NCBI GenBank assembly: GCA_964512645.1
Contig: CAZEJS010000015.1
Location: 1-62,912, forward strand
Origin: CAZEJS01 sp964512645
GTDB lineage: Bacteria > Actinomycetota > Geothermincolia > Fen-727 > Anoxymicrobiaceae
Direction of reading: 5' to 3'
DNA length: 62,912 nt
Positions 42,651-51,579 of the stretch are shown in pieces (the stretch's first letter is position 1; every line of letters starts with the position of its first letter). The position numbers were made by a program, and so were the translations under genes. A model generated the notes under the pieces. The model was not told the DNA's origin, made no database searches, and was given only the letters and a program-made list of their open reading frames with translations.

Positions 42651-43829
42651 TCAGATGACACGGACGCTGATCTCGCCTCCACAGGAAGCTCCTCTGCTGT
42701 CGGTTCCGGTGACCGACAGACGGTAAAGCCCGGGGGTGCTCCAGCACATAACCTTCACGGTCCAGCTCAGCGACACCGCGTCGCCGTCGGGGTCTGAGGC
42801 CGACGCTGTGTAAGTCGCCGTCTCACCGTGCACGACCTGCGTGGGGCCGGAGATGCTGACGCTGGGCGCCCGGTTCTCCCTCGCCGGCGCAGGCTCCGCC
42901 TCGGGCGGCGGAGTGTCCGGCCTCGCTGCCGGCTGCGGCGAGACGGGGTCGTTCGCCGGGGACTTCTCTCCAGCGAGTGCCGTGCTGCCTGGCGAGGCCG
43001 GCGCGGTGGCGGGCTGCGCGGCAGCAGGTGGGGATTGGGAGCCGTATCCGCCGGGAACGCTGAAAAGAACGCCGCCCCCGGAGGAACCGGCCTTCGGCGT
43101 CTTGCGACCGGCCGAGGCCGCCTGCTTTCTGACGGGCTGCTTCTTGAGCGGCCCCCATGCGAACGCCCAGAAGCCTACGCAGACCACAAGGAGCGCCATG
43201 GCAGCGACCTTCGCCCAGTGCCGGCTTGCGTTCCCCGGCGGACGGCCGGCGGGCTCGTGAGTGAATGCGAATGCGGATCTCCGGGAAGGTGCTTCACCGC
43301 ACGCCTGAGCGTTCTCCCTTTCACCGCCGGTGTCCCGGCCGAAGAAATCGCGGGGGTCGACGTCGCGGGCCTCCGCATCCTCGAGTTCCGCCGCTGGTTC
43401 CGCGGCTGGCTCGTCCCGGGGGGAAGGCTCCCCCTCGGCCGGGCCGTACTCCGCCAGGCGCAGCACGTTGGCGGGCTCCCGGTCTTCGGCCCGTAGGTGC
43501 GAGAACACGTACGGCAGCTCGCCCGGAGCGCTTTCCCTGTTGATGAACATGTCCACGGACCAGGCCTCGCAGTCCTCGTCGCGGTTGCCCGTGAGGAGTA
43601 TGACGCCCGCGGGCGGCATGAGCTGACGGTCGTGGCGCAGGTGCTTGAGATAGGCGTGCGCCTGCGGCACGTCGGCGTCTACGAAGTAGTAATGAAAATC
43701 GGTCTCGGCCATCAGGAACAGCGCCCGGTTGATGCCCTCGGCGTAGCTTACGGCACCGTACCTGGCGAGAGCTCGATGGAACGCCCTGTCCCTCGTCCGG
43801 CTTATGTAGAGTATTGACAGCTTCCTCAT
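42651..43829 (-). CDS. Membrane protein with N-terminal receiver-like domain and extracellular PKD domain
   Basis: 392 residues from ATG 43829; no strong ribosome binding site is seen. Residues 1-115 resemble a response-regulator fold (LSILYISRTRDRAFHRALAR, VILLTGNRDEDCEAW) but the phosphoacceptor Asp region is FVDADVPQAHAY, not the usual LLDxxMP. An acidic linker leads to one membrane helix (about 207-225), a Pro/Ala-rich spacer and a C-terminal PKD-type domain (APSVSISGPTQVVHGETATY, SDPDGDAVSLSW). It precedes the surface-protein gene by 24 bp and is probably its partner. Confidence 0.75.
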   Translation of the reverse strand: MRKLSILYISRTRDRAFHRALARYGAVSYAEGINRALFLMAETDFHYYFVDADVPQAHAYLKHLRHDRQLMPPAGVILLTGNRDEDCEAWSVDMFINRESAPGELPYVFSHLRAEDREPANVLRLAEYGPAEGEPSPRDEPAAEPAAELEDAEARDVDPRDFFGRDTGGERENAQACGEAPSRRSAFAFTHEPAGRPPGNASRHWAKVAAMALLVVCVGFWAFAWGPLKKQPVRKQAASAGRKTPKAGSSGGGVLFSVPGGYGSQSPPAAAQPATAPASPGSTALAGEKSPANDPVSPQPAARPDTPPPEAEPAPARENRAPSVSISGPTQVVHGETATYTASASDPDGDAVSLSWTVKVMCWSTPGLYRLSVTGTDSRGASCGGEISVRVI

Positions 43830-44150
43830 GCTATTGCTCACAGTATTCTAACAATGCAAGTTCGAGATAATCCGCTTTTTCCGCTTGCCTGTCAAGGGCT
43901 TCCCGGCTTCGGAGCGGCGCCCCGGTTTTCCGGCGTTCTGTTTCATGGGGTTCCTCACGTTAACCTGTCTGATATTAGACAAGAAAATTATCTTGTTCAA
44001 ACGACATTATAGGAGGGCCGGCGGCGGATGTAAAGAGATTATTTCGGCGATCCGCACCGGGGAGGGCGTCCGGTGCGCCGGGGTCGTGTTTGACCGGCCA
44101 CTCTCCGTTTGCAATATGATTAGACGCACCGCCGGAGACTGGAGGTAACC
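43830..44150. other. Divergent intergenic region
   Basis: It carries the minus-strand promoter and palindrome listed at 43966-44000. On the plus strand a TTGACC at 44090 lies 19 bp before TATGAT at 44115, a possible weak promoter for the amidohydrolase gene. No convincing gene is present. Confidence 0.6.
43966..44000 (-). promoter_or_regulatory. Promoter overlapped by a 16-bp palindrome
   Basis: On the minus strand TTGAAC (44000-43995) is 17 bp from TAATAT (43977-43972). The -10 is covered by TGTCTGATATTAGACA (43966-43981), an inverted repeat with a single mismatched pair. A repressor bound there would block the promoter of the receiver-PKD and surface-protein genes. The sequence is seen; the operator role is inferred. 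Confidence 0.55.
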
Positions 44151-45692
44151 GTGCCAGGCAACATGTCCGACGCCGAGAAAGTCGCAAGGAAGCGCCTCGC
44201 GCAGGGGGCCGCGCTCGCCGGTGCGGCCGGCGCCGGCTACCTGGCGGCGAAGGTCCACTCTGTCTTCGCGGGGCTCTCCGAGCGAAGGCCGCCTTTCAAA
44301 TGGAAGCCCGAGAGGGGCCGGACCGTCTTTCTCAAGGGCGCCAACGTCGTGGACGTCAAGCGGGGCCAGGTGCTCAAAGAGCGCGGCGTACTGTACCGCG
44401 ACGGCCAGATCACCGGGCTCGTCGCCACCCGCGACCTGGAGAAGGTGGAGGCCGACAGCGTCTTCGACTACCGGGGCAGGTTCATCATCCCCGGCCTCAT
44501 CAACTGCCACGCCCACGCGCTGATGCCGGGCGCGGGCCTCATCGACCTCCCGGTGCTCCTGTCACTCAAGAGGCAGGCGGTGCGCAACATGGAGGAGTGC
44601 GCCTTCAGCGGCGTGACCACGGTGAGGGACGCCTCGGGGGTGGCGGGGCTGCTGCGCGATCTGTCGGACGCCGTAGAGAACCACCGGGTCCTGGGCCCGA
44701 GGATAGTCGGGTGCGGGCCCTGCCTCAAGCCCCGGGGAGGCTACCCGGAGTTCAGCAGGAAGCTGCCGGGCAAAGCGGCGGAGAAGGCGGGTGACACCTG
44801 CCTGTACGTCAACTCGCCGGAGTCCGGGCGCGAGGGGGTGCGCCGGGCGGTGGAACAGGGGGCGCGGTACATCAAGGTCTTCCTGGACGACGTCTCGCTC
44901 TTTTACGGCGCCAGGCCGCTTCCGGTCATAGACGACGAGTCGCTGCGGGCGGTCCTCGACGAGGCGCACAGGCTCGGCAGGCGGGTGGCGGCGCACCAGT
45001 CACTGCTCTCCGGCTTCCGCAGGGCGGTTCGATTGGGGATCGACGATTTCGAGCACCTTCCGGTGGACGGCCTCCTGGAGGCTCCGGACATCGAGGCCTA
45101 CATGGAGGGCGACCACCACTGCACTCCCACGGCCTGTGTCAGCATGGCCCTGGGCATCGCCAGGGAAGGGCACCCGCTGGGGGACGACAAGATGGTCGCG
45201 GACATGCAGGCGGAGCGCCGGAGGCTGACGCGCGATCTCCAGCCGGTGGTCGCGGAACTTCCGGTGATCCGCTCGAATGCCAGGATGGTGCGGATGTTCG
45301 AAAGCGGCAAGGCCGAGAGGAGCCTGGCCGCGAGGTCGCTTTCCGACCCCGAGCGCTACATCAGGTCGTTCAACAACCGCAACCCCAACATCCACGCCAT
45401 GTACGAAGCCGGCGCCAGGATATGCTGCGGCAACGACGGTGGGACGCCGCTCTCCTGGCCGGCCACGCTCTCGGTGGAGATGAGGATGCTCAAGTACCTG
45501 GGGATGTCCGACATCGACATCCTGCGGAGCGCCACCGTCAACGGCGCCAGCCTGCTGGACATGGCCGGCGAGCTCGGGTCGGTGGAGCCCGGAAAACTCG
45601 CCGACCTGGTGGTTCTTTCGGCAGACCCGACAAGGGACATCCGCGGCGTGGAGCGCGTGGAAGCCGTCTTCCGCTCCGGCATCCTCCTGTAG
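44151..45692 (+). CDS. Amidohydrolase family protein
   Basis: 513 residues from GTG 44151, with GGAGG six bases upstream. The metal-dependent amidohydrolase motifs are in place: PGLINCHAHALMPG (HxH), a candidate bridging Lys in ARYIKVFLDD, VAAHQSLLSG, and CCGNDGGTPLSWP with a catalytic Asp. The C-terminus ends with the usual VEPGKLADLVVLSADPTRD. The relation is to the imidazolonepropionase/prolidase-like branch. The N-terminus has a short Ala/Gly-rich stretch (LAGAAGAGYLAA) that may be a weak membrane segment. The substrate is unknown. Confidence 0.85.
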   Translation: MPGNMSDAEKVARKRLAQGAALAGAAGAGYLAAKVHSVFAGLSERRPPFKWKPERGRTVFLKGANVVDVKRGQVLKERGVLYRDGQITGLVATRDLEKVEADSVFDYRGRFIIPGLINCHAHALMPGAGLIDLPVLLSLKRQAVRNMEECAFSGVTTVRDASGVAGLLRDLSDAVENHRVLGPRIVGCGPCLKPRGGYPEFSRKLPGKAAEKAGDTCLYVNSPESGREGVRRAVEQGARYIKVFLDDVSLFYGARPLPVIDDESLRAVLDEAHRLGRRVAAHQSLLSGFRRAVRLGIDDFEHLPVDGLLEAPDIEAYMEGDHHCTPTACVSMALGIAREGHPLGDDKMVADMQAERRRLTRDLQPVVAELPVIRSNARMVRMFESGKAERSLAARSLSDPERYIRSFNNRNPNIHAMYEAGARICCGNDGGTPLSWPATLSVEMRMLKYLGMSDIDILRSATVNGASLLDMAGELGSVEPGKLADLVVLSADPTRDIRGVERVEAVFRSGILL

Positions 45693-45702
45693 CCCGCGAG
45701 GC

Positions 45703-46662
45703 CTACTCCCGCTCCGTGGAGGGCCTGCTGAGGTCGAAGCGGATGGATTTGATGACCTCCGAGGGCGCCCGGGTGGAGCCCCCGGGCTCTCGCGTGAAAA
45801 AGGTGAAGAGGTAGGCAGTCTCCTCGTGGATGAGCAGGACCCGCTCGACGAGCGCCTTGCCGCCACCACCCCGGACCTCCGCCTTCATGCCGAAGGCGGG
45901 GTCCTCGCCCACCATGAATTCCCGGTAAGCGACCCTGGACGCGCCCGCTCCGCTTTCCGCGACAGGGGATTTCGCGTCCTCCAGCTCCGAGACGAACCTG
46001 GACTTGAACTTCGACTTGACCGAATCCCAGGACCCGGAGTAGGTGTTCGGGCCGCTCTGCAGCGACATCACCTGCGCCGGTCCATCGGCCGCGGTGCCGC
46101 CCGCCTTCACCGTGAACTCCGCGCTCGACAGGAGCATGCTCAAGTTCAACCCGGCGACGCGGGGGACCTCCCCCGCCTCGACACGCTGCCAGCCGCGGGG
46201 GTAGGCGAACTTCAGCGTCCCCATCTGACTCTTGTAGATGCGCCCCCCGGTGACGGCGCCGACCAGGAGCCATATCCCACCGGCCAGGCAGGCCGCCAGC
46301 ACCCCGATCGCGACCCACCTCCCGACAGGCCCTCCAGGTCCCGAGCCGCTCCTCGCCGCTCGCGGCGACGGGTCCGCGCCGGGCGGCGGTTCGCGCGGCG
46401 GAGAACCGCCTGGCCCTTGTGCTTCCCCGGACGCTCCGTCCGCCGGCGCGGGGGCCGCTGCGGGGCCGGGGATCTCCGCGTCGATTTCCGTGCCGGGGCT
46501 CACGGGTATCTCGACATCCGCGAACGCCGTCACCGTAGCGGCGCCAGTCCCGGCGGAGGCCTCCGGCTCCACCGGCTCCGCCGGCGCGCCGAACTTTTCC
46601 AGGCAGAGACTGCAGTATTCAGCATCCCGCGGGTTGTGCGCCCCGCAACGAGGACAGTCCAT
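45703..46662 (-). CDS. Zinc-ribbon membrane protein with extracellular domain, function unknown
   Basis: 319 residues from ATG 46662, with GGAAGGGTG upstream. An N-terminal zinc ribbon (CPRCGAHNPRDAEYCSLC) and a Pro/Ala-rich linker lead to a membrane helix (about 115-136), then an extracellular domain of about 180 residues (MGTLKFAYPRGWQRVE, SGSWDSVKSKFKSRF). The opening of that domain is like PsbP/DUF1795-type folds. Convergent with the amidohydrolase gene, 10 bp apart. Confidence 0.73.
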   Translation of the reverse strand: MDCPRCGAHNPRDAEYCSLCLEKFGAPAEPVEPEASAGTGAATVTAFADVEIPVSPGTEIDAEIPGPAAAPAPADGASGEAQGPGGSPPREPPPGADPSPRAARSGSGPGGPVGRWVAIGVLAACLAGGIWLLVGAVTGGRIYKSQMGTLKFAYPRGWQRVEAGEVPRVAGLNLSMLLSSAEFTVKAGGTAADGPAQVMSLQSGPNTYSGSWDSVKSKFKSRFVSELEDAKSPVAESGAGASRVAYREFMVGEDPAFGMKAEVRGGGGKALVERVLLIHEETAYLFTFFTREPGGSTRAPSEVIKSIRFDLSRPSTERE

Positions 46663-46833
46663 GCGCTTGCACCCTTCCCGGACAAATATCGGCCGACGGC
46701 CCGCCCACGACGCTCGCTACCCGGTGCGCCGACGCGCTCTTTCAACTTCTAACGCGTCCGCCTCCGGTTGTGGATACGCCGTTCGGCTATAATGTTACTC
46801 ACTTCTGGCCCTGTTTTCTCGGGAGTGGTACTG

Positions 46834-47622
46834 ATGGACGCGAACCAGATGCTCTTTTACGAGACCCTGCGTTTCCTGGTGGGCCCGTACATCAAGATGC
46901 GAATGCGCCTGAAAATAGAGGGGCAGGAGAACATCCCCGACGGCGGTCCCGCCGTCGTAATCTGCAACCACAGATCCAGCCTGGACCCGTTGATACTGGC
47001 CTACTCGGTCCGCAACCGTTACATCAACTTCGGCGCGGCTTCCTGGTCGTGGAAAATACCCGGCTACGCGCAACTGCACGAGTGGACCGGCGCGTTCCCC
47101 ATAACGCTCCAGGGTGGGAAAGACGCCACCGCCGAACTCGACCGGGGGCTCGAGCTGCTGGAGAACGGCGAGCTGGTAGGCATCTTCCCCGAAGGCGGGG
47201 AGACCATCATGGACCCTGGCAAGGTCGACCGCATCAAGAAGTTCAAGACCGGTTTCGCGAGGCTCGCCCTGAAAGCGCGGGTCCCGGTGATCCCCTGCGC
47301 CGTCATCGGCCTGGCCGAACGCCGGCTGCCCACGCTGCCGTCTCCCCTGGTGGAGAAGATAACCAGGATGCCCGACGCCGGGAACGGCTACTCTTCGGTG
47401 ATGTACAAGCGCGCGATGTGCCGCATCGGCAGGCCGCTCGACCTCGGGGACCTGTGCGACCGGCCCGTCAACAAGCAGCTCCTCGACCTGGTCAGCAACA
47501 AGGCACGCCGGATAGTGATGAAGCTGTACAACGGCGAAGACCTGGACCGCTTCCTGACCGGCGAGGCGCCGTTCGATTTCGCCTACGACCGGGTCGGCGG
47601 GGGGACCAGGAAACTGCTCTGA
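46834..47622 (+). CDS. plsC: 1-acyl-sn-glycerol-3-phosphate acyltransferase (PlsC-like)
   Basis: 262 residues from ATG 46834 (GGGAG eight bases upstream). The acyltransferase motifs are CNHRSSLDP (NHxxxxD, catalytic) and GIFPEGGET, with RVPVIPCAVIGLAE as the fourth block. It would add the second acyl chain in phospholipid synthesis at the membrane. A perfect TATAAT at 46788-46793 is a likely -10, giving a 36-nt leader. CCACC/GGTGG followed by TTT, starting just after the stop codon, is a weak terminator. Confidence 0.9.
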   Translation: MDANQMLFYETLRFLVGPYIKMRMRLKIEGQENIPDGGPAVVICNHRSSLDPLILAYSVRNRYINFGAASWSWKIPGYAQLHEWTGAFPITLQGGKDATAELDRGLELLENGELVGIFPEGGETIMDPGKVDRIKKFKTGFARLALKARVPVIPCAVIGLAERRLPTLPSPLVEKITRMPDAGNGYSSVMYKRAMCRIGRPLDLGDLCDRPVNKQLLDLVSNKARRIVMKLYNGEDLDRFLTGEAPFDFAYDRVGGGTRKLL

Positions 47623-47759
47623 GGGCCACCTCCCGGTGGTTTGGCGGGGCGCGGAAACCCGCGGCGCCGCCCCTGGAGGCGCGAGAAGAAATTCCCGGCG
47701 GCGTAGACCGGTCGCGGAAGCCCGGCGCGCGCCGGGGCGGACACCACCGGGCGAGGAAA

Positions 47760-47783
47760 GCCGCGCCCCTGGCGGGACGCGGC
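47760..47783 (-). terminator. Probable terminator after the thiolase gene
   Basis: On the minus strand GCCGCG and CGCGGC form a stem closing a 12-nt loop and are followed by TTTCC. It lies about 26 bp after the thiolase stop. Confidence 0.55.
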
Positions 47784-47808
47784 TCTGCTCCTTCTCGCGT
47801 CTTCCGGA

Positions 47809-49017
47809 CTAATCCCTGCCCACAATGGCGATGCTGCAGACGTTCTGGTTGGGAACGCCGCCGAGGTTGTGGGTCAGGCCGTACCTGGGGTTTTTCACCG
47901 CGCGATCCTCGGGCCAGCGGCCGAGCAACTGGCTGTACATCTCGTAGAGCATCCTCAGGCCGGACGCGCCGATGGGGTGCCCGAAGCACTTGAGACCGCC
48001 GTCCGGCTGGCAGGGAACCTGCCCGTCCAGGTCGTAGAAGCCCGCCAGCACGTCGTCCGCGGCCTTGCCCGGCTCGGATATCCGCAGGTCCTCCATCGTC
48101 GCGAACTCGGTTATGGAGAAACAGTCGTGGACCTCCATCATCGAGATCTCCTCGCGGGGGTTCTTGATGCCCGCTTCCTCGTAAGCTTTAACGGCCGCGC
48201 GCCGGGTCGTGAGCATGCCGGCCCCGTCCCAGTCGGTGAACAGCGCCTCCTCGCCGGAGGAGACCGAGACCTGAAGCGCCTTGACCTTCACCAGGTCCTC
48301 GTTCGGCTTGAGCTTCCGGGCTATCTCCGGGGTGGTGACGATCGCGCAGGCGGAACCGTCGCTGACCCCGCAGCAGTCGAATAGCCCGAGGGGGTAGGCG
48401 ATCATCGGCGCGCCCACTATCTGCTCTATCGGGATCGGCTTGCGCAGGTGCGCACGGGGGTTCCTGGCGCCGTTCTGGTGGCTCTTCCAGGAGATGTGCG
48501 CCATGGCTTCCTTGATCCTGTCCATGGGCACTTCGTACTTCGCCGAATAGGCCGTGGCCAGCTGCGCGAACATCCCCGGCGCCGTGGCGTTGGGGCCGAG
48601 CATCGCCTGCAGCTGGCCGAACGCCGGCGAGTCCGGCAGGCCCCCGTACCCGGTATCCTTGAGCTTCTCGACACCCAGCGCGAGCGCTACGTCGTACGCA
48701 CCGCTCGCCACGCCGTAGCACGCCCCACGGAACGCCTCGGTGCCCGACGCGCAAAAGTTCTCTGTGCGGGTAACGGGCACCAGGGGGAGCTTGAGCGCTC
48801 CGCCGAGGAAGTTCCCGCCCTTGCCGATGTTGATCTCGTCGATATGGCTGCCCAGCCATGCCGCCTCGATGTCCTTCTTCTCCATGCCTCCGGCGTCCTC
48901 TATGCACTCCTTGAAGGCTTCGACCGCCAGGTCCTCGGGGGACGACTCCCACTGCTCGCCGAACCTGGTGCAACCCATCCCGAGGATCACTACCTTGTCC
49001 CTGATTCCTTCTGCCAT
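47809..49017 (-). CDS. Thiolase-family acetyl-CoA acetyltransferase (SCPx type)
   Basis: 402 residues from ATG 49017. The nucleophile Cys89 is in ENFCASGTEAF; the other catalytic motifs are VHDCFSITE and GGLKCFGHPIGASGLR. It fits SCPx/archaeal-type acetyl-CoA acetyltransferases, which often work with an HMG-CoA-synthase-like protein and a DUF35 protein in one complex. Exactly these parts are encoded 3 bp upstream as a fusion. The reaction may be acetoacetyl-CoA formation or thiolytic cleavage of a longer acyl chain. Confidence 0.92.
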   Translation of the reverse strand: MAEGIRDKVVILGMGCTRFGEQWESSPEDLAVEAFKECIEDAGGMEKKDIEAAWLGSHIDEINIGKGGNFLGGALKLPLVPVTRTENFCASGTEAFRGACYGVASGAYDVALALGVEKLKDTGYGGLPDSPAFGQLQAMLGPNATAPGMFAQLATAYSAKYEVPMDRIKEAMAHISWKSHQNGARNPRAHLRKPIPIEQIVGAPMIAYPLGLFDCCGVSDGSACAIVTTPEIARKLKPNEDLVKVKALQVSVSSGEEALFTDWDGAGMLTTRRAAVKAYEEAGIKNPREEISMMEVHDCFSITEFATMEDLRISEPGKAADDVLAGFYDLDGQVPCQPDGGLKCFGHPIGASGLRMLYEMYSQLLGRWPEDRAVKNPRYGLTHNLGGVPNQNVCSIAIVGRD

Positions 49018-49020
49018 ATC

Positions 49021-50478
49021 TCACGCCCCCTCTGCGACCGGAACGGCTTTCCAGAAATAGTTGGTGATGTCGTGTATTTGGTCACGGTGCTTGATTCGGA
49101 AGCTGAACTCGACGTCCCTGCCGACCGCCATGTCCTCGATGCTGCAGTCGGTGAAGTCGAACACGTAGCGTCCGCCCCCGTTGAAGTCCACAACCCCGTA
49201 GATGGCCGGCGGGTTGATGGAAGCGGCCAGCAGGTCGGAGGTGAAGCTGAATACCTTGCCGCCTTTGTCGGAGAGCACGACCGGCTCCATTTCGTCGGCC
49301 GCCCCGCACGCCGGGTTCACGCAGATGCGCTGGGGTGGGAACTGCGGTTCCCCGCACTTCCCGCATTTCGAGCCGGTGAGGCCGAGTATGGCCCTATGCA
49401 TCCTCCACATCAACGTCCAGCGCGTCCACTTATGCTCCTCGCTGCGCAGCCCGAGCTCGGCCGGGATCATCTCCCGCCAGAGGAGGTACTTCTGGTAGTT
49501 GTCGAGGTCCGCCCGCCTGGCGAGGCATCCGGAGACCCCGCGCCTGGGCGCGAGCCCGGTTATGGCGTCGGTCACCTCGAAGGCCAGCGCGTCGCAGCCG
49601 CTTCCGTAGGAGACCACCATGATCCTGTCTCCGGGCTTCGCTTCCTCGAGGGCCTTGGCGAACATCAACAGGGGGTGGGCCGCCCCGGTGTCACCGACCG
49701 CGGCCTGCATATTGTCCTGCACTTTCTCGGGGTCGAGTCCGAGCTGCTTGTTTATGGACCTGCGCGCCCCCCCGAAATAGGTGGGGTAGATGATCTTGTC
49801 GAAGTCGCCGACGGCCATGCCGAGCTTGGCGCACAGACCGTTTATCGCCTCGGGGATGAACCTCCCGATGCCGATGTCGCGCATCCAGCGCTCCTCCCAC
49901 TGGCGGTCGTAGCGGGTGTCCGCGCCCCTCATGTGATCGACGAAATCGTGCCCGGTGGAGAAAGAACCCTTGTACTCCGCGATGACGTCGTCGGTGCCCA
50001 CCAGGACCGACGCGGCGCCGTCTCCGAACATCAGCTCCTGCGCGCTGCCCATCTTGCCCAGCCGGCAGTCGCCCGCGGTGACCACCACGTTGTTCGTGCT
50101 GCCGGCCGCCGCGGCGTCGAGCGCGGCGAGGAGCGCGCCGGTGCCGGCCTTGAGCCCGCCGCCGAAATCGGCCGTCCGGATGTCCTCGTCCGCCGCGAGC
50201 GCGCCGGCGACCAGGTTGGCAAGCAGGCGTTCACGGTAGGACGCCGTGGTTGTCGCGAAGTAGACCCCTCCTATCTCCGACCGGTCGAAGCCCCTCGCGC
50301 AGTCGATGGCCGCCGCGGTCGCCATGGTGAGGGCGTCCTCGTCGAAGTTCGCCACCGCCTTCTCCCCCTGGGCGTTCAGGATGTTGGCGGGGTTGAGCCA
50401 GCCCATCGATCCGAAGATCACCATCCTGTTCAATCGATAGCGGGGTACGTACCCTCCGTATGAACGGATCCCAACCAT
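49021..50478 (-). CDS. HMG-CoA synthase-like protein fused to a DUF35 zinc-ribbon/OB domain
   Basis: 485 residues from ATG 50478 (GGGAGTG upstream). Residues 1-340 follow the HMG-CoA synthase fold (GIRSYGGYVPRYRLNR, FGDGAASVLVG, YGSGCDALAFEV). Residues about 360-480 form a DUF35 domain with zinc ribbon CGKCGEPQFPPQRICVNPAC and an OB-fold tail. By eye, the catalytic Glu, Cys and His of the family are replaced: Thr77, Leu109 (GGLKAGTGAL) and Pro232. It may therefore be a non-catalytic scaffold or acyl-CoA binder for the thiolase encoded 3 bp downstream. The archaeal thiolase-HMGCS-DUF35 complex gives a precedent for the association. Confidence 0.85.
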   Translation of the reverse strand: MVGIRSYGGYVPRYRLNRMVIFGSMGWLNPANILNAQGEKAVANFDEDALTMATAAAIDCARGFDRSEIGGVYFATTTASYRERLLANLVAGALAADEDIRTADFGGGLKAGTGALLAALDAAAAGSTNNVVVTAGDCRLGKMGSAQELMFGDGAASVLVGTDDVIAEYKGSFSTGHDFVDHMRGADTRYDRQWEERWMRDIGIGRFIPEAINGLCAKLGMAVGDFDKIIYPTYFGGARRSINKQLGLDPEKVQDNMQAAVGDTGAAHPLLMFAKALEEAKPGDRIMVVSYGSGCDALAFEVTDAITGLAPRRGVSGCLARRADLDNYQKYLLWREMIPAELGLRSEEHKWTRWTLMWRMHRAILGLTGSKCGKCGEPQFPPQRICVNPACGAADEMEPVVLSDKGGKVFSFTSDLLAASINPPAIYGVVDFNGGGRYVFDFTDCSIEDMAVGRDVEFSFRIKHRDQIHDITNYFWKAVPVAEGA

Positions 50479-50608
50479 TTAATCACTCCCTTTCCCGTCA
50501 GCCAGTACCGTTTACCACGCATGAGCCGGCGCGGGAGCTCCGGCCGGCGTCCATCCCGGGCCGCCGCCCCTGGCGCGGATCCGGCCCGCCCGGGGCATCT
50601 CCGGGGTG

Positions 50609-50938
50609 TCAGTCGAACTCGAACACATCGATGTAAGAGAACTGCTTCTTGAGCAGGGATTTCACGCGCTTGCGGGTTTCCGTGTCGGTGATGTGCCGGA
50701 CATCGGTGACCGCAAGGCCGTCCTCGTTCTTCTCGAACTTCCACCGCTGGACGTATCCCGGCACCGACACGAGACCGACGCCCCTGGCGCCGCAGCATGA
50801 CGTGTCGGCGTGAGCGCCCTTGAGCACGAAGAAGATCTTTCCGCCCTCGTAGTCGAGGACGCCTTCCTGGAGCACCTTGTAGTAGCCCCCGATGCTCCTT
50901 ATTTCCTCGTTCAGCGGATGGTGTACGTACAGCGGCAA
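50609..50938 (-). CDS. Small conserved-type protein with a CCGARG motif, function unknown
   Basis: 109 residues from TTG 50938 with GGGGGCGG upstream. It contains a vicinal Cys pair in TSCCGARGVGLV and a basic C-terminal half (RKRVKSLLKKQFSYIDVFEFD). No signal peptide or membrane helix. TATAAT on the minus strand at 50993-50988 is a possible -10 element. The tight Cys pair suggests metal or thiol chemistry; no family was recognised with confidence. Confidence 0.7.
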   Translation of the reverse strand: MPLYVHHPLNEEIRSIGGYYKVLQEGVLDYEGGKIFFVLKGAHADTSCCGARGVGLVSVPGYVQRWKFEKNEDGLAVTDVRHITDTETRKRVKSLLKKQFSYIDVFEFD

Positions 50939-51081
50939 TCCCGCCCCCTGCTGGAGGTACCGTCGCGCCTTCCGTCAAGCCCCGCACATTATATACCACG
51001 GTCGGGCGCAATGCGGCGCAACACCGAAACTGCGCGGCCGGAGGCGGAAGGCTTCGCGCAAGCCCGGCACGCAACGGAAAC

Positions 51082-51104
51082 GGGAGGGCCGTCGAGGCCC
51101 TCCC
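51082..51104 (-). terminator. Terminator after the dodecin gene
   Basis: GGGAGGGCC and GGCCCTCCC form a perfect nine-base stem with a five-base loop. On the minus strand GTTTCC follows, a short T-tract. It lies 35 bp after the dodecin stop. Confidence 0.6.
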
Positions 51105-51139
51105 GCCAGCGTCCGTCCCGGCCATTGGTGGAGCGGCGC

Positions 51140-51355
51140 CTACTCCTTGCCGAGGTACTTGAACGAGACCTTGACCCTGGCCCGGTACGCCACCACCTTG
51201 CCTTCCTCCAGCTTCATGTCGAGCTCGGAGATCTCGGCGATGCGGAGTTCCTTCAGGGACTTCCCCGCCATCTCGACCGCGCGCTTCGCCGCGTCCTCCC
51301 ACGAATCCGGGCTCGAGCCTACGAGCTCGATCACCTTGTAGACGCTTTCCGCCAT
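51140..51355 (-). CDS. Dodecin family flavin-binding protein
   Basis: 71 residues from ATG 51355, with GGAGGGGA upstream. The pattern VYKVIELVGSSPDSWEDAAK, KELRIAEISELDMKLEEGKV and YRARVKVSFKYLG matches dodecin. The Trp in DSWEDA stacks on flavin in known dodecins. The protein forms a hollow dodecamer that stores riboflavin, FMN or FAD. Flanked by a terminator; transcribed alone. Confidence 0.93.
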   Translation of the reverse strand: MAESVYKVIELVGSSPDSWEDAAKRAVEMAGKSLKELRIAEISELDMKLEEGKVVAYRARVKVSFKYLGKE

Positions 51356-51466
51356 GGCACTCCCCTCCTGTTCGTCGCCGCTTGCCGCTCCGTTCATTGT
51401 AACAACTCACCGCCCGATATTCACCATTTGCCGGCAGATTTCCCACGTACGGCGGAGCGGTCGAGC

Positions 51467-51495
51467 TTGACTGTGCGGGAAGTGAGCCTTATATA
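51467..51495 (+). promoter_or_regulatory. Promoter of the duplicated zinc-ribbon protein gene
   Basis: TTGACT and TATATA are exactly 17 bp apart. The start of transcription would be near 51502, giving a leader of about 78 nt. Confidence 0.6.
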
Positions 51496-51579
51496 TATAG
51501 CACCGACTTATTCCGAACCACGGCTTTGTCTCCGCCGCGGCCTGAAGCCGGCAGGCTCGCTGATGGGAGGTCGATCTCG

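Noticed and set aside
43885..44148. Small gene of 87 codons between the divergent genes
   Set aside because: Composition is unlike its neighbours, there is no ribosome binding site, and it covers a promoter and palindrome.
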